From Myotis daubentonii (taxonomy: Eukaryota; Chordata; Mammalia; Chiroptera; Vespertilionidae), in NCBI RefSeq assembly GCF_963259705.1, contig NC_081842.1:185942349-186006348 (forward strand): a stretch of DNA of 64,000 bases, written 5' to 3'. A model generated the notes under the pieces. The model did no database searches, was not told where the DNA came from, and saw only the letters and a list, made by a program, of their open reading frames with translations. Below, piece after piece: positions 1-11,901 of the stretch (position 1 is the stretch's first letter; each line of letters begins with the position of its first letter). The translations under genes were made by a program, and so were the position numbers.

Positions 1-653
1 TTCCATTTCTTTCTGACCTGATGTGTTTCTGTTGAGAAATCATTTGATAATCTAATAGGAGATCCCTTGTATATAACTTTCTGTCTTTCTCTCACAGACT
101 TTAAGATTCTTTTCCCTGAATGTTTGCCATTGTAATAACATTGTGTCTTGGTGTATTTTGGGGTTCATCTTGTTTGGGACTCTCTGTGCTTGTGTGACTT
201 TTTTTCTTTCCCATATCAGGGAAGTTTTCTGACATCATTTCTTCAAATAGGTTTTCTAACCATTATTCATCTTCCTGTCATTTTGGCAACCCGTATGTTG
301 CTTTGTTTCATGTTGTCCCAAAATTCCCTTAGGCTCTCCTCCTGTCTCTTAATTTTTTTCTCCAATTGCAGTTCAGTCAGGTGTTTTTGCTTCCCTGTCT
401 TCCAATTCGCAAATTCAGTCCTCCGTTACTCCTAGTCTACTGTTGAAATTTTCCATGGTGTTTTTTATTGCAGCTACATAACTCTTTATTTCTTCTTGAT
501 TCTTACATAAGTTGTTGATTTCTTTTCATCCCTCTGGTTTCTGAACTGTAGGTCCCTTTTTCTGAATTCTTTTTCTGACAAATTGCATGCCTCTGTTTCA
601 CTTAGTTGATTTTCTGATGCTTCTTCCTTTTGGGGTTTCTTTGTCTCCCCATT
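1..653 (-). pseudogene. L1 ORF1 relic, cut by window edge
   Basis: This is a LINE-1 ORF1 read on the minus strand. The conceptual translation near the left edge contains typical ORF1p RRM-to-C-terminal-domain text (YKGSPIRLSNDFSTE, then QVRKKW). Just upstream, the start region reads like bat and carnivore ORF1 N-termini (a MGRQRN-like start at about 653). The frame is broken by several stops and shifts, so it cannot encode the RNA-binding chaperone. The C-terminal end and ORF2 would lie to the left, outside the window. The family is recognised from motif text only; the subfamily is not assigned. Confidence 0.75.
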
Positions 654-1075
654 TTTGCCTTCACTGAAGGATCTAGGTGTTGAGTCGTGCAGGGGCTGCT
701 CCTAGGGAGGCATCGGCTCCTCAGGTGGCAGCTGCTCTTCAGTTGTCAGTGGCTCCTCTGGTGGGCACTGCTTACAGCATTGGTGGCTCCTCTGGCTGGC
801 AGGGGCAAGTTGCTCACGCAGTTGCTGCTCCTTGGACGGAGGTGGGCTGCTCACAAGGCTACTGCTCCTCAGATGGGGGAAGGAAGTCCACAGCTGCTGC
901 TCCTTGGACAGGGCGGGCTGCTCGCACAGCTGCTGCTCCTCTGATTGGGTCGCACTGCTTGCGGGCTGGTGCTCCTTGGATGGGGTTGGGCTGCATGTGG
1001 CTGCTGCTCCTTGGATATGGGCCATCATTTCTAACATGTGTGAGTAACTTTAGTTTTGCCCCGTAACTCATATTT
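654..1075 (-). repeat. L1 5'UTR with 18/36-bp tandem repeats
   Basis: This stretch sits directly upstream of the ORF1 start at 653 and is therefore the 5'UTR of the same minus-strand L1. It is much richer in G and C than its surroundings. The word GCTCC/GCTCT recurs at 698, 716, 734, 752 and 770 (18 bp apart), then at about 825, 862, 897, 933, 969 and 1004 (about 36 bp apart). This makes a degenerate minisatellite whose unit later doubled. Because 18 and 36 are multiples of three, long open frames appear on both strands here; they are by-products of the repeat, not genes. Confidence 0.65.
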
Positions 1076-1114
1076 TTAAATTAATTTATTCTTTTTTTTA
1101 AAAAAAAAGTTGGA

Positions 1115-1220
1115 GACAATATGGTATAGTATAAAAAGCAAAAGATTTTGGAGTTCAGATCCTCTGCTTCTTAGTTATATGACTTTGGGTAATTTATTTA
1201 TTTATGGTCATTTAACATTT
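1115..1220 (+). repeat. MIR SINE fragment
   Basis: The text 'atggtatagtataaaaagcaaa … ttatatgactttgggtaa' follows the MIR core (…TGTGTGACCTTGGGCAAGTTA…) in order, with old divergence. No tail or flanking duplication is visible. The remainder to about 1515 holds nothing recognisable. Confidence 0.45.
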
Positions 1221-1519
1221 TTTTTCAACCACAGTTTATCTTCACTATTCTGCAGTAGTTTCAGTGGCACAGCACAGTGGCCAGACAACTGTCTTTTGGC
1301 AATTTAAATTAAACACTTTGAGTCTCAGTTTTCTCATCTCTTAACTTAGGATTAAAGCAATCTTACCTTTTCAAAGTTGTGCTATCTTAAATTTTGCACC
1401 CTAGGCACCTCACTCTTAATGAGGCATTTACTTTTAGGGTTGTGCATATATAGAGTCCATAACATTAAATTTTATGCCTTCAAAAAAAAGTTTGTGCCTT
1501 CAGACCTCTCATTTGCCTC

Positions 1520-2350
1520 ACTGTGATCCTAGCCCTGCTGTCTTCTCTGGTTGGAGTATGATAAGTGGGAGGCAGAGGGTGAGAAGTGGGGAGGAGAATG
1601 ATGCTAAATGAGTATAAAGAGGTATGTGGAAGCCATATCACAAAAGGCCTTGTAAGTTATGTTAAGGAGTTTGAACTTGATCCTGAGGGTAAAGAATTAA
1701 AAAGAAAAACTTCCTGAAATAACATTTAAAATGTTTTCACAGAGGAGCAACTTGTTCAGGATTCCATTTGAGAAGGATCATTTTGGCTAGTGGGTGAGGA
1801 CAGAATGGGAGGGGACCAAGATTTAATCATTGCAAATAAGTTAAGAGGTGAATGCACTTGTTCAGTTGAGAGATGATGATGGTCAAGACTGGCATAAAAG
1901 CAATGGAATGGGACAAAGTGGAAATACTTGAGAGATATTTAGGAGGTAGAATAAACAGAACATAGTAATGAATTAAATGTAGAGAGTGAGTTAAAAGTTA
2001 TGGAAAATGTCAACCAAATTTTTGGCTTGTATAGCTGTGTATGTTGTAGTGCCATGCTCTGACATTAGGGAACAGTGGAGAAGTAAAATGGAAGCTATTT
2101 CAGTTTGGACATGTAGAATTTGAAGTACCTGCAAGACATCAAGTAGAACTGTTTAGTAAAGAGTTGACTATATGGGACAGGAATTTAAGATAAGAAATTA
2201 GGTACAGAATTGGGAACATCATTGTTTATAAACCATGAATGATATTGCCTAGTAAGGGTATCCTGATTGAAAAGAGGGTCTAGGAAAGAGCCACAAGAAT
2301 GCCATAATGGCATAGTATAAGAAGCCGTCAAAGTTTAAGAAAGTTTGTGT
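1520..2350 (+). repeat. Ancient LINE relic (L2/CR1-like)
   Basis: Phrases such as 'aaaaggccttgtaagttatgttaaggagtttgaacttgatcc' and 'gagatatttaggaggtagaat' match a widespread old mammalian repeat that I associate with the L2/CR1 group. Diverged copies of the same repeat recur at 3780-4090, 32330-32650 and 42080-42230. There is no open frame. The exact family name is uncertain. Confidence 0.5.
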
Positions 2351-3779
2351 AAGAAGGTAAGAGGAACTTTACACAGCTTCATATAAGAAACTTTGGTCAG
2401 TCCTAACCTGCGCAAAACTTACCACTGTGTCCCACCCTGGCATGCTGTATTCAGGCATCTACTCGCATTATTTAGTTCATGGTCCTCATTATGAAATGTG
2501 AAGCTTCACCAGCTTCAAATTCCTTTTTTCTAACCTGCATCAATTCCTCGCCTTTTGCTTCAGGGACTGTCTTCATCATTGCACTAATGTAACTTGTCAG
2601 ATGCTTGATCTCCTCTGGTCCTGACTCTCTCTTTATGCTTTGCCATAATTTCCATTATGCTCCTAGTCCAAATCTAATTATCCTACAAGGTTTGCCTTGA
2701 CTCTGGCTGAAGGAGATAAGAGAGCCCTTTCACCAAGTGCTAGACTCAGTTTGGGTAGATTTCATTGGAAGGTCACCTGTAAGTAAGCATTGGCTTACTG
2801 CTTTCATATCCCTTTGACCAGTTCATTGCAAACCTGCCTAAACAAGTCCACCTCACTGAGCTCACTTGACCAAGATATTCCAAGTAGGCAAAGTAGAATG
2901 ACAAATGCTTAACTTATATACATAAATTGTATTAAATTATATCTTAATTATATGTGTAGTGGAGAGTATTAAATATTGAAGAACATCAACAATTCTAAGT
3001 AAGCAAAAACAAAGAACAGATAGCATATATATGAATCATTATTTAATGAGCTTAAAAAAGTTTTCTAGGACAGCATTACATATTCATACAAATTTCTTAG
3101 ATTTTTTCTTTATACTTGTATTTGGATTGCTAGAAAATAGTGTGGAAAAACAAACTTTTGCACCTGGCCTTTTTCTCATAACTCTTCTCTCAAGGAAGGT
3201 CAAGTTCTAAGAAAAACTGAAAAAGATGTTTGGCTCACATGCTACTGATTTAAAGAGTAATCAGTTTTCTCTGAGAAAACCAGAATGTTTTCTGCACAGG
3301 TTTTATTTGTTTGCTTGCTTGTTTTTGTCACATGAATGTTGATATAGAATCTCAAAGGCAGAAGAAATTTAGGATACTGAAGTTTCCTCTACAATGACTT
3401 CATCCAGTAGTTATCCAGCCTCTTTTTAGACACCTCTAGTAACAGGTGTCACTTTGTGTAGAGTGAGTCAGTCTATTTCATTGTTGGACTGATCCGATAG
3501 TTGGTAAGTTCTTTGTTATATTAAACTGAAATCTATCTCCCTGTAGCTTCTACCAATTATTTCTGCTTTCTGTCAGGTGCACATACTGTACCTTATTTAA
3601 ATCTCAACTCCTCTACTTATTAGGGTTGTGAGAGAAGGATATCACTTAATTTTTTTGAGTTTCTATTCCTCATCTAATAATGGATGTTTTAATTCTCATC
3701 TTCCATGATCCAATGACTAAAATGAGAGAATGAAGGTTTTCTGTCTTAGGCCCTAGTTGGGAAAGACTTCACAGAGGGC
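2351..3779. other. Intergenic DNA, no gene seen
   Basis: No coding frame or young repeat is visible. The part at 2440-2760 (pyrimidine-rich, 'ctcctctggtcctgactctctc', 'tcctacaaggtttgccttgactc') resembles the 3' portion of L2 in old, patchy form. The rest is AT-rich and featureless. Confidence 0.4.
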
Positions 3780-4090
3780 TTGTTTTTTTGTTTTACTTTT
3801 TTGTTGTTGTTGTTTTTTAGCAAGGATCATGAAGGATGGATAGGAATCTTCTATAGAGAAGGGAGGATTAGGAAGGATACAGGTAAATAAGAGGTTGGCC
3901 CTTTGGTGTAGAGAGAATAGCATGAGCAAAAGTACTGAGGTATGAAAATTAAGTTAAAAAATTTTCTAGTGGTCAGGTCTGGCTAGATTTTTGAATGCCA
4001 AGGGGACCAAGGGGAGAGAAAAATATGATATGCTTTGAAGAAAAGTAAGCTATAGACAGACTATAAAAGGACATTTACACCATGATCAAT
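3780..4090 (+). repeat. Ancient LINE relic (L2/CR1-like)
   Basis: The text 'gtgtagagagaatagcatgagcaaaagtactgaggtatgaaaa … ggtcaggtctggctaga' shares its order of words with the relics at 1520 and 32330. It is diverged and non-coding. Confidence 0.4.
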
Positions 4091-4217
4091 TCAAAGATCA
4101 TACTACTTCTAGAGGTTAATGAGTTTTAAGGAAAGCATAAAGAAAGAGTAGATACCAGGATTTAAATTTAGGTCTTCTGAGATGGTATCTCATGAAACCA
4201 TAACTATTTGGACATTT

Positions 4218-4552
4218 CTCTCTCTTTTTTTTTTTTTTAAAAAAAACTATATTGTTGAAAGTATTACAGATGATCCCCCCCTTTTTTTCCTCATTGACCC
4301 CCTCCACACAGAACCTGCCGGTACCAGGCCTTCACCACCCAATTGTCTGTGTCCATGGGCTATGTATATATGCATATAAGTTCCCCTGTTAATCTCTCTC
4401 TACTCCACCCCCACACACCCAACTTCCCTCTGAAATTTGTCAGTCTGTCCCATGATTCTATGTCTCTGGATCTATTTTGTTCATCAGTTTATTTTGTTCT
4501 TTAGATTCCACATATGAGTGAGATCATGTGATACTTATCTTTCTCTGACTGG
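4218..4552 (-). mobile_element. 5'-truncated L1 insertion with perfect TSD
   Basis: The minus-strand L1 3'UTR text (plus strand: 'ttctatgtctctggatctattttgttcatcag', 'agattccacatatgagtgagatcatgtgatac') is preceded on its 3' side by a T-run, which is the poly(A) of a minus insertion. It is flanked by a perfect 15-bp direct repeat ACTATTTGGACATTT at 4203-4217 and 4553-4567. This is a classic target-primed insertion, truncated to about 335 bp. Confidence 0.85.
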
Positions 4553-4567
4553 ACTATTTGGACATTT

Positions 4568-5186
4568 AAAAATTATTCTTATATTGTTATAGAATTCTAA
4601 AATATAACTTGCTTCCTTCCATCACCGTGCACCAGAATCCAAGAAGGGCTCTGACCCAGTTCCTGAAGCTTTCCACTTGGCTCCCAGCACGAGAAATCAC
4701 AGTGCTGTTCTGTCAGGATCCAGTGCATTTCTTTGATTTTTCTGAGTCTGAACCTATAGGAAAGAACCTTAGGGAGAAAGAAAAGTATATTCTGTCTGCC
4801 CACTTTTCATACATTGCTGTACCCTGTGGTAGACAGTACTCTGTGTGACAAATGTGTTCAAATCCGAGCTCTGCCATTACCACTTGTATATACAATATAT
4901 TTCTTACTTTTCCCCTTAACCCCAATATGTTAACCAATAATATGGAAATTATGGCCCTTGTCCTGCTTACTTTTTGAAATCATTATAAGAAAAATAGACA
5001 ATGTTTGTCAAAGTCCTTTGAAATAATAAAGTGATATTTTATTACTACTATTAGGAAGTCACCAAGGTGAGAGGATAAGTTCTAGTGGTAAGCCATTGAT
5101 GCCAAGGTGTAAAGAGCAATAAGATCTCTGTTTTGTAGGTTTCCTTTTGGAACTTAATTATTCATAAAAAAGCAAAAAAACATTAT
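4568..5186. other. Intergenic DNA with a MIR-like piece
   Basis: A weak MIR match lies around 4838-4960 ('aatccgagctctgccattaccacttgtat'). The rest shows no gene. Short open frames on both strands are not supported by any recognisable motif. Confidence 0.35.
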
Positions 5187-5490
5187 TTATTTATTTAAAA
5201 CTATGTATTCAAAAGCTGTGGTACATTTACACACTGGAATACTACTCAACCATAAAAAAGAGGAAATCTTACCTTTTGCAACAGCATGGATGTATCTGGA
5301 GATTATTATGCTAAATGAAATAAGCCAGTTTGAGAAAGACAAGTACCATATGATCTCATTTATATGTGGAATCTAATGAATAAAATAAACTGACGAACAA
5401 AATAGAAATGGAGGCATGGATACATGGAACAGACTGACAGCTATAAGAGTGGAGCGATATGGAGGACTACATGAAAGAAGGTGGAGGGAT
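5187..5490 (+). mobile_element. L1 3'UTR fragment
   Basis: Sense-strand L1 3' sequence: 'acactggaatactactcaaccataaaaaagagg', 'aacagcatggatgtatctgg', 'ctaaatgaaataagccag', 'tctcatttatatgtggaatc'. It is 5'-truncated, with no clear poly(A) tail or duplication. Confidence 0.75.
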
Positions 5491-6305
5491 TAAGCAATGA
5501 CTCTTTAATGATGACCTTTTATATCCCAAAGGACATTCTTAACACTGTAGAATTGAACTCTGGTCACATCCTTTCTTATGCTTAAAACAAAAGAAAACAA
5601 AACAAAACAAAGCAGTGTTTCCCCATTTCCCTCAGAACTGAAGTCTGAGCATCTTGGGCTAGATGCAAGCTCCTCATTTTCCATCATGTCCTCTCAATAA
5701 TACTTAATTGCTGTAAGGGCCTTTACAGATGTTTTTTCTTCCTTCTACAAATTCTTTCCTCCTTTTAATCTCTCTGGTGAACTCTTTTTTTTTCTCCCTT
5801 CAAACCTTGGGTTGGATTAGATGATCATCTACTACAAGTATGTCAAACTCAAAGGCTAACACAGGCCAAATAAACAAGGCTTAAGTTTATGTGGGCCACA
5901 AATAAACAAAAACTTCAATTTTCATAGAAACATAGGTTTATTTCAGTAGAGACATGCTGAATACAAAGGGCTGAAATAAATGAGTAATTGTTAACATAGA
6001 ATAATAGAACATTTTAATAAAAATTAATTTTTTTCTTGAACATTAACTTACCAGACACTGAATAACTGCACAAATCAATAAGTCTAACACAAATAAACCT
6101 ACTTTTCTTGTTCTCTGAAAGCAAAATATTTCCTGTTGTGCAAGTCAGTCCAAGACTAATGATGTGGCAATCGGCTGCTAAAATATTTGCTTCTAGTATT
6201 AGTGGAGAGAAATGGTGCGCCTGCACATAAGGTATATAAGGGAAAGGAATGCAGTACGATTATAATAATCAATCATTAGCGAATGTTGTAGTTCATTATT
6301 AATAA

Positions 6306-6802
6306 CTAGAGGCCTGGTGCATGAATTTGTGCACAGGTGTGGGGGGGGTCTCTCGGGGTGGCCTGTGGAGATTGAGCCCCAGCTCCCACCCCTAGCCTCA
6401 CAGCCCCACAGCCCTTCCTTGCACCCCGCCTTGGCCTGGTGTTGCCCCCTCACCTGCTCCAACATCAGGCCTGTGGGACGATTGATCGGGTGGGGAGGGA
6501 GGCAGTGGCCTTTCCCCCCCGCCGCTGCTGCTGTTGACATCTATGGGGCAATCAGCCCCCTGCTTACACCCACCTTGGCCTGGCACCTCCCGCTCACCTG
6601 CTTCACCATCCCACCATGGTTCCATTCTCATCGGGGCCGGCAGCGCCTCCACTTCTGCCTGCTGCCAGTGCTGTGTCACTGACACCTGCCATGTTCCGCG
6701 CTGCCCCCTGGTGGTCGGCATACATCATAGCGAGTGGTCGACCTCCTGGATGAACGACCACCCGAGGGGATAATTTGCATATTAGGCTTTTATTATATAG
6801 GA
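6306..6802 (-). mobile_element. HeliBat-type Helitron inside hAT
   Basis: The minus-strand 3' end gives GTGCACAAATTCATGCACC, then AGGCCTCTAG followed by T. The minus 5' end begins TCCTATATAATAAAAGCC. The host bases are A on one side and T on the other with no duplication, as expected for Helitrons. The interior is G+C- and C-rich, with no Rep/helicase frame, so this is a non-autonomous copy. Joining the flanks restores the surrounding hAT element. Confidence 0.85.
6701..6714 (-). promoter_or_regulatory. CTCF-like core motif in Helitron
   Basis: On the minus strand this reads CCACCAGGGGGCAG, a close match to the CTCF core consensus. It lies in the 5' part of the Helitron. Binding is inferred, not shown. 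Confidence 0.4.
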
Positions 6803-7129
6803 TTATGTATAACAGGGTATTGTAAAAATTAAGTTACGAAATCTTATTAAAATGTTTCTTACATACCATTATATTGGCTGGGCCACAAAAATATTTGTTG
6901 TGGCACATGCAGGCCGCGAATTTGACATGCTTGATCTACCAAATTATCACAGGATTCCTCCCTATGTACTGCCATAGCTCTTTGTACACTGTATAATAAT
7001 TGCCTGTTTTTATGACTATGCATTGAATGCAGGGCCTTTTCCTTTATTTCTCTTCTGTATTCCTATTGCTACCTGTAGCACCTGACAGACAGTTTTTCAG
7101 CATTAGTATAATAATACCTGTAGATTTTT

Positions 7130-10040
7130 TTATCAATATTTGTTATCAAGTTGAGTCAGTTCTCTATCCCTATTTTTCTGAGAGTTTTTATTATTAATGG
7201 GTGTTAAATTTTGTCAAATAATTTTACTTCATCAATAGATATAATCACGTGATTTTTTTTCCTTTTAGCTTGTTAATATAGTGAATTACGTTTATTGGCG
7301 TTTGAATATTGAATCATCCCTGAAAAAATTTTACTTGGTTATGGTATATAATTCTTTTTATTTATTGCTAAATTCTCTTTGCTAATATTTTGTTAAGGAT
7401 TATTGCATGATATTTATGAAGGATATCGGTTTGTAGTTTTTATTTTGTTGTATTGTCTTTGTTTTATTTTTATATCAGATTGAAATAGTAGCTTTATAAA
7501 ATGAATTGTGAAGTGCTTGCTCATTTTCAAATTTCTGGAAGAGATTGAGTAGATTGGTATTAATTTTTTAAAAATTTTTTTGATAAAATTCTCATGAAAA
7601 TATCTGGGCCTGGAGATATTTTTTTAGGAATTTTGAAATTACAAATTAAAATTTCTTAATAGTTATAGGATTATTCAAATCATCTATTTCATATTGTGTT
7701 AATTGTAGTAATTTATATTTTGCAAGAAATTTATCCATTTCATCTGTTTTGTCAAAATTATGTTTGTAGATTGTTCATAATATTTTCTATTTTCCTTTTG
7801 ATATCTACATGGTCTGTAGTGACATGTTCTTCTTTTATTTCTGATATTGGTAATTTGTATCTATCTTCTCTATTACTTTCATTCATGGAAGAGGTTTATC
7901 AACATTATTGATCTTTTCAAGGGACAAGGTTTTTGTTTCACTGATTTTTTTCGATTTTTTTTTTTTGTTCAAATGCCATTTATTTCTGCTCTTATCTTGT
8001 TATTTCCTTACCTCTTTTTGCTTTGATTTAAACATTTGTGAGTGTGATTTTTTTACCCAGTTTCATGAGGTCAGAGCTTAGATTTTTGATCTGAGACTTT
8101 TTTCCTTTCTAATGTGTGAATTTAGTGCTATAAAATTGCCTTTCAACATTGCTTTAGCTGTGTCTCACAAAGTTTGATAAAGTCTATTTTCATTTTCATT
8201 CAGTTAAATGTATTTTTACAAAATTTTCCTTGAAAATTTCTCTTTGTTCCATAGATTATTTGTAACTTTGGTTTTTAGTGTTTAACTGTCTGGAGATGTT
8301 CCTGTTATCTTTCTGTTAATGATTTCTAGTTTAATTCCATTGTGGTCAAAGAACATACTCTGTATGATTTTAATTCTTTTAAATTTGATAAGATTTGTTG
8401 GATATAGGATTCTGGGTTGACAATCCATTTCTTTTAGAAATACAAAAAATGTACCATTTCCCTTTGGTTCTGATAAGAATTCTGCCATCACTTATATTGT
8501 TTTTCCCCATATAGACAAAATATTGTTTCTTTGTCACTATTTTCAAGATTTTTCTTTGTTTTAGTTTTCAGAAGTTTTATTACAATGTCTCTTGGTATTA
8601 ATTCCTGAGTTTATCCTATTTGGAGTTTGCTCAGCTTTTTGAACCTGCAGGTTTATGTCTGCTATTAAATTGAGGTATTTTTCAGCCATTATTTCTTCAG
8701 CCCTGCTGTATTTCTTCTCTCCTTCTGGAACTCTGATGACAAAAATATTAGATATTTTATTATAGTCCCATAGGTCCATAAACCTGTGCTTACTTTTTTC
8801 CCCAGTCTGTTTCTCTCTGTTGTTAAGATTGAATAATGTCTGTTGTTGTATCTTTCAGCTCACTGATATTTTTCCCCTCTGTTTGCTCCATTCTGATATT
8901 TAGTTCATTAAGTTTTTTATTTCAGTTATTGTATTTTAATATTTTATTTGCTTTTTCTTTATATATCCTGTTTATTTTCTTTCCTTGCTGATACTCTATT
9001 TTTTATTTGTTTCAAGCATATTTATAATTGGTTGTTGAAGCATTTTTATGATGGCTGCTTTAAAATGGTTGTCATATAATTTTAAATGTCTGTCATCTCA
9101 GTACTGGGATCTATTGCTTTTTAAAAAATCCCATTTGAAATTTTCTTGGTCTTTGGTATGATGAGTGATTTTCTACTGAAACTTGGAAATTTAGGGTTTT
9201 ATGTTATGAGACTCTGGATCATATTTAAATCATCTGTTTTGGCTGGCTTTCTCAGACGGTATTCTGAAAGGAGACGGGCATATTGACACCTTCTTACTGC
9301 CAGATGGAGTTAGAGGTCCATGTTCACCACTTGGCCTCTGTTGACAGCTGCAGCAGAAGAAAGAGGCTCTTATTATTTTTTGGGTGGGCGTCTGGACTGG
9401 GATGAAAGTCATGATTCTCCTCAAAACTAATCTGACACTACAGCAGCTAGGAGGAGGAGGGCTCATTGTTCCAGAGTGAGTGAAAGTCTAGGTATCCCAC
9501 ATTGTGTCTACTGAAACCACAGTAGGTGGAGGACTCATTATTACCCAGTAGGGTAGTGAAAATCACATCCCCTACTCAGTCTTTCATGACAACCACCCTG
9601 GCAGTGGGGTTGGGACAGCTTGTTACAGCCTGGGGAATCTAGGCTCCTCGCTTGGCCTTTGATGGCAAGGTGGGGTGAGGCCACAATTTTTTTCTGTGGT
9701 GTTTGGCTACAGTAGAGCATTTACTTTCTAAAAGTTTTCTGTATGTTTAGGTCTCCTATTTTGTAATCATTTGTCTAAAGAGAACAAATTTTGAGGGTTT
9801 TGTCTGCATCAATTGGCATTTCAAGGGTTTTAGCTCCTCTAGCACCCATCCTGGCATCCATGGGACAAAAAGAAAACTCATGGAACTTACCACAATGTCA
9901 TTCTTTGAGTCCGGAGGTAACTAGTCAGTTTTCTGGCTTTCTCCCCATTTGAGAATGTTCTTATTTTGTTTTTTAGTTTTACTTAGCAGGAGAATTAGGG
10001 AAACATATTTGTACCCCATCTTCCTGGACGCAGACATTCA
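7130..10040 (-). pseudogene. Old L1, 5'UTR-ORF1-ORF2 with internal deletion
   Basis: Read on the minus strand from right to left, this holds an L1 5'UTR (about 10040-9200), then ORF1 (RRM text ISNIFVIRVPEGE and AEQTPNRINS near 8560-8780; C-terminal domain text CQPRILYPT near 8400), then ORF2. The ORF1 text runs, within a few codons, into FDHNGIKLEI near 8330, which is normally at the end of the ORF2 endonuclease domain. The ORF1 end and most of the endonuclease are therefore missing. Towards 7300-7600 the sequence matches the reverse-transcriptase part. Many stops make it dead; the 3' end is absent. Confidence 0.75.
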
Positions 10041-11900
10041 AAATCTTTTAAGGCTCCTAAATGCTTGAAGAGGAGCAAGACTGAAAGTAAAGAAACCCTT
10101 TAAAAGATGCTGAATGGAGATACTACAAATGGGGTTGTGGAGGTGCTCCTAGGGACGAAAACCACTTACTAGTTAAACATGAGCTAGCCATTGAATTTAA
10201 AAACAAGATATAGCTCTGAGTTTCCTGGATATGAAGGCAGAAGTAACAATGATTTTTCCTTGTTCCCTTTGTTTGAGAAAAAGAGTAGATCTATTTATTA
10301 AGAAATCAGTTTTTTCTAGCCTGACATTCTAGGAGGGATTATTATATGTATAGCTTATTTAGAGGCTTAGTTTAAATTCATGTTTGGATATTTTTAAACT
10401 AGGGTTTTACAAATATAGTGTTTTTCACAAGTGAACTTTTATTACGCTAGCTATATATAAAAGCTGAAGGCATAACCTACTCAGTCATATGTCTAATGGT
10501 ATTAGATACTTTTAATAAAATTTAAAATATGCATTTTTGTATTGTTTAGAGGTCAGAGATCTCAAGGAATGAATGGTACATTAGTTCCTCTTGTCTCTTT
10601 CAGATACTGAATATCCTAATTGTTTGACATGAATGTTTGCCAGAAATTCTCAAGTTAGTTTCTTTGATGAGTGCATGGAGTGAGTGTAATTTGATATATT
10701 ATTTTAAGGATATCTGTAGTGCATGTTTGATATAGATTTATTCTAATACTCATATATATATAGCACATAATTTTCAATTTAAATAAATGCTTTTTTCCAG
10801 AAAATTTTTTATTGATAGAGGATGTTATAGATGGAGTGTAATTGGAGAAAAATAACATTATAGAATACCTACTATGTACAAAAATCTTACTACACATTCT
10901 GTGTATATTCCTCAGCATTTTAAGTTGCACAGTAATTATTTTTCCCATTTTATAGATAGACTGAGACTAGAGGAAGTTAAATATTTTGCTCAAGGATGCA
11001 CAACTAGGAAGTATCATAGTTGGAATTCTATATCCAGTCCTGTTTCTAACTCCTCTCCTATATGGACCCTATGGTTCAGCCAATCTAATTTATTAAAAAT
11101 GAAATTAAAAGGGAAAATTTATGTGAAATATTTGGTAGGAAGGAAGTGAATGGAGGTGAAAACACATAGTAAAACTCAAAAGAGTGAGATCAATTTATCA
11201 GAGTCAATTTAAATGAAAATTATGACAAAGAATTTCAAAAGTACTGGTTTAATAATATTTTAATTTTCCTGTGAATTTTGTTTTTACAATTCTTATTTGG
11301 CTTTGCAAGAACCATCAATTATTTGTAGTACCTAAGGGTGCTTTATAAGATGTTAGAGTTTGCTCAGTTTTTATATAAGTGTATATTATGAAAATATGTT
11401 TGTGTGTATTCTACAGTGAAATTATTGAAAAGAATTTGATAATGAACTAGCTAAAATGTAGGTTTCCAAAGCTTTGAGCTCTGAGATAATCTTGGTTAGT
11501 CCAGCCTCCTGTTTGATCAGTAGGAAGCTGATACTGTGGGAGATTATGTAACTTGACTAAGTTCTCATAGTGACTAGCAATAAAGCTGGACCCCAGTCCA
11601 GTACTCCCTATTGAAACAGTCTAAAGCCTTTCAGAATAATTCTGTCTAATGATAAGACTTTGCCTAATTTTTAATGTAATTTAAATTTTATAATTTCTTA
11701 TTTTTTAACATTTTAAATTATTTAATAGAGGTATTTGTTGTACATGTGGTTTTAGTTTAACATAAACACAAAATTTCTCTATGGAAACACTTATCCTGAG
11801 TTGGAAATGAAATCTGAACTGAAGAAATTTTAATTCATAAAAATAACTCTCTTCAAAATATAAGCAATGATTGATTCTGAATTGAGAAGTTTCTCTGAAG
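10041..11900. other. AT-rich intergenic DNA, old MIR traces
   Basis: No gene is seen. MIR-like or L2-like words occur at about 10900-11060 ('ctactatgtacaaaaatc … ttatagatagactgagactagaggaagttaaatattttgctcaagga') and 11480-11610 ('aagctgatactgtgggagattatgtaacttgactaag'). The remainder is unique and AT-rich. Confidence 0.4.
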
Positions 11901-11901
11901 T

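Larger units (their letters stand above)
5835..6933 (+). mobile_element. Non-autonomous hAT element, split by a Helitron
   Basis: The terminal inverted repeats are CAAGTATGTCAAACTC at the left end and the reverse of CAAGCATGTCAAATTC at the right end. The 8-bp flanks are ATCTACTA (5827-5834) and ATCTACCA (6934-6941), a 7/8 match that fits the hAT target size. Internal text 'gtgggccacaaataaac' at the left is mirrored by 'gctgggccacaaaaatatttg' near the right end. Removing the Helitron at 6306-6802 leaves about 600 bp without a transposase frame, so the copy must have been mobilised in trans. Confidence 0.8.

Noticed and set aside
677..1071. Overlapping open frames on both strands (up to 129 codons)
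   Set aside because: They come from the 18/36-bp repeat, whose period is a multiple of three; the sequence is L1 5'UTR.
6199..6773. Several 79-121-codon frames near 6.5 kb
   Set aside because: All are within or across the Helitron nested in a hAT element.
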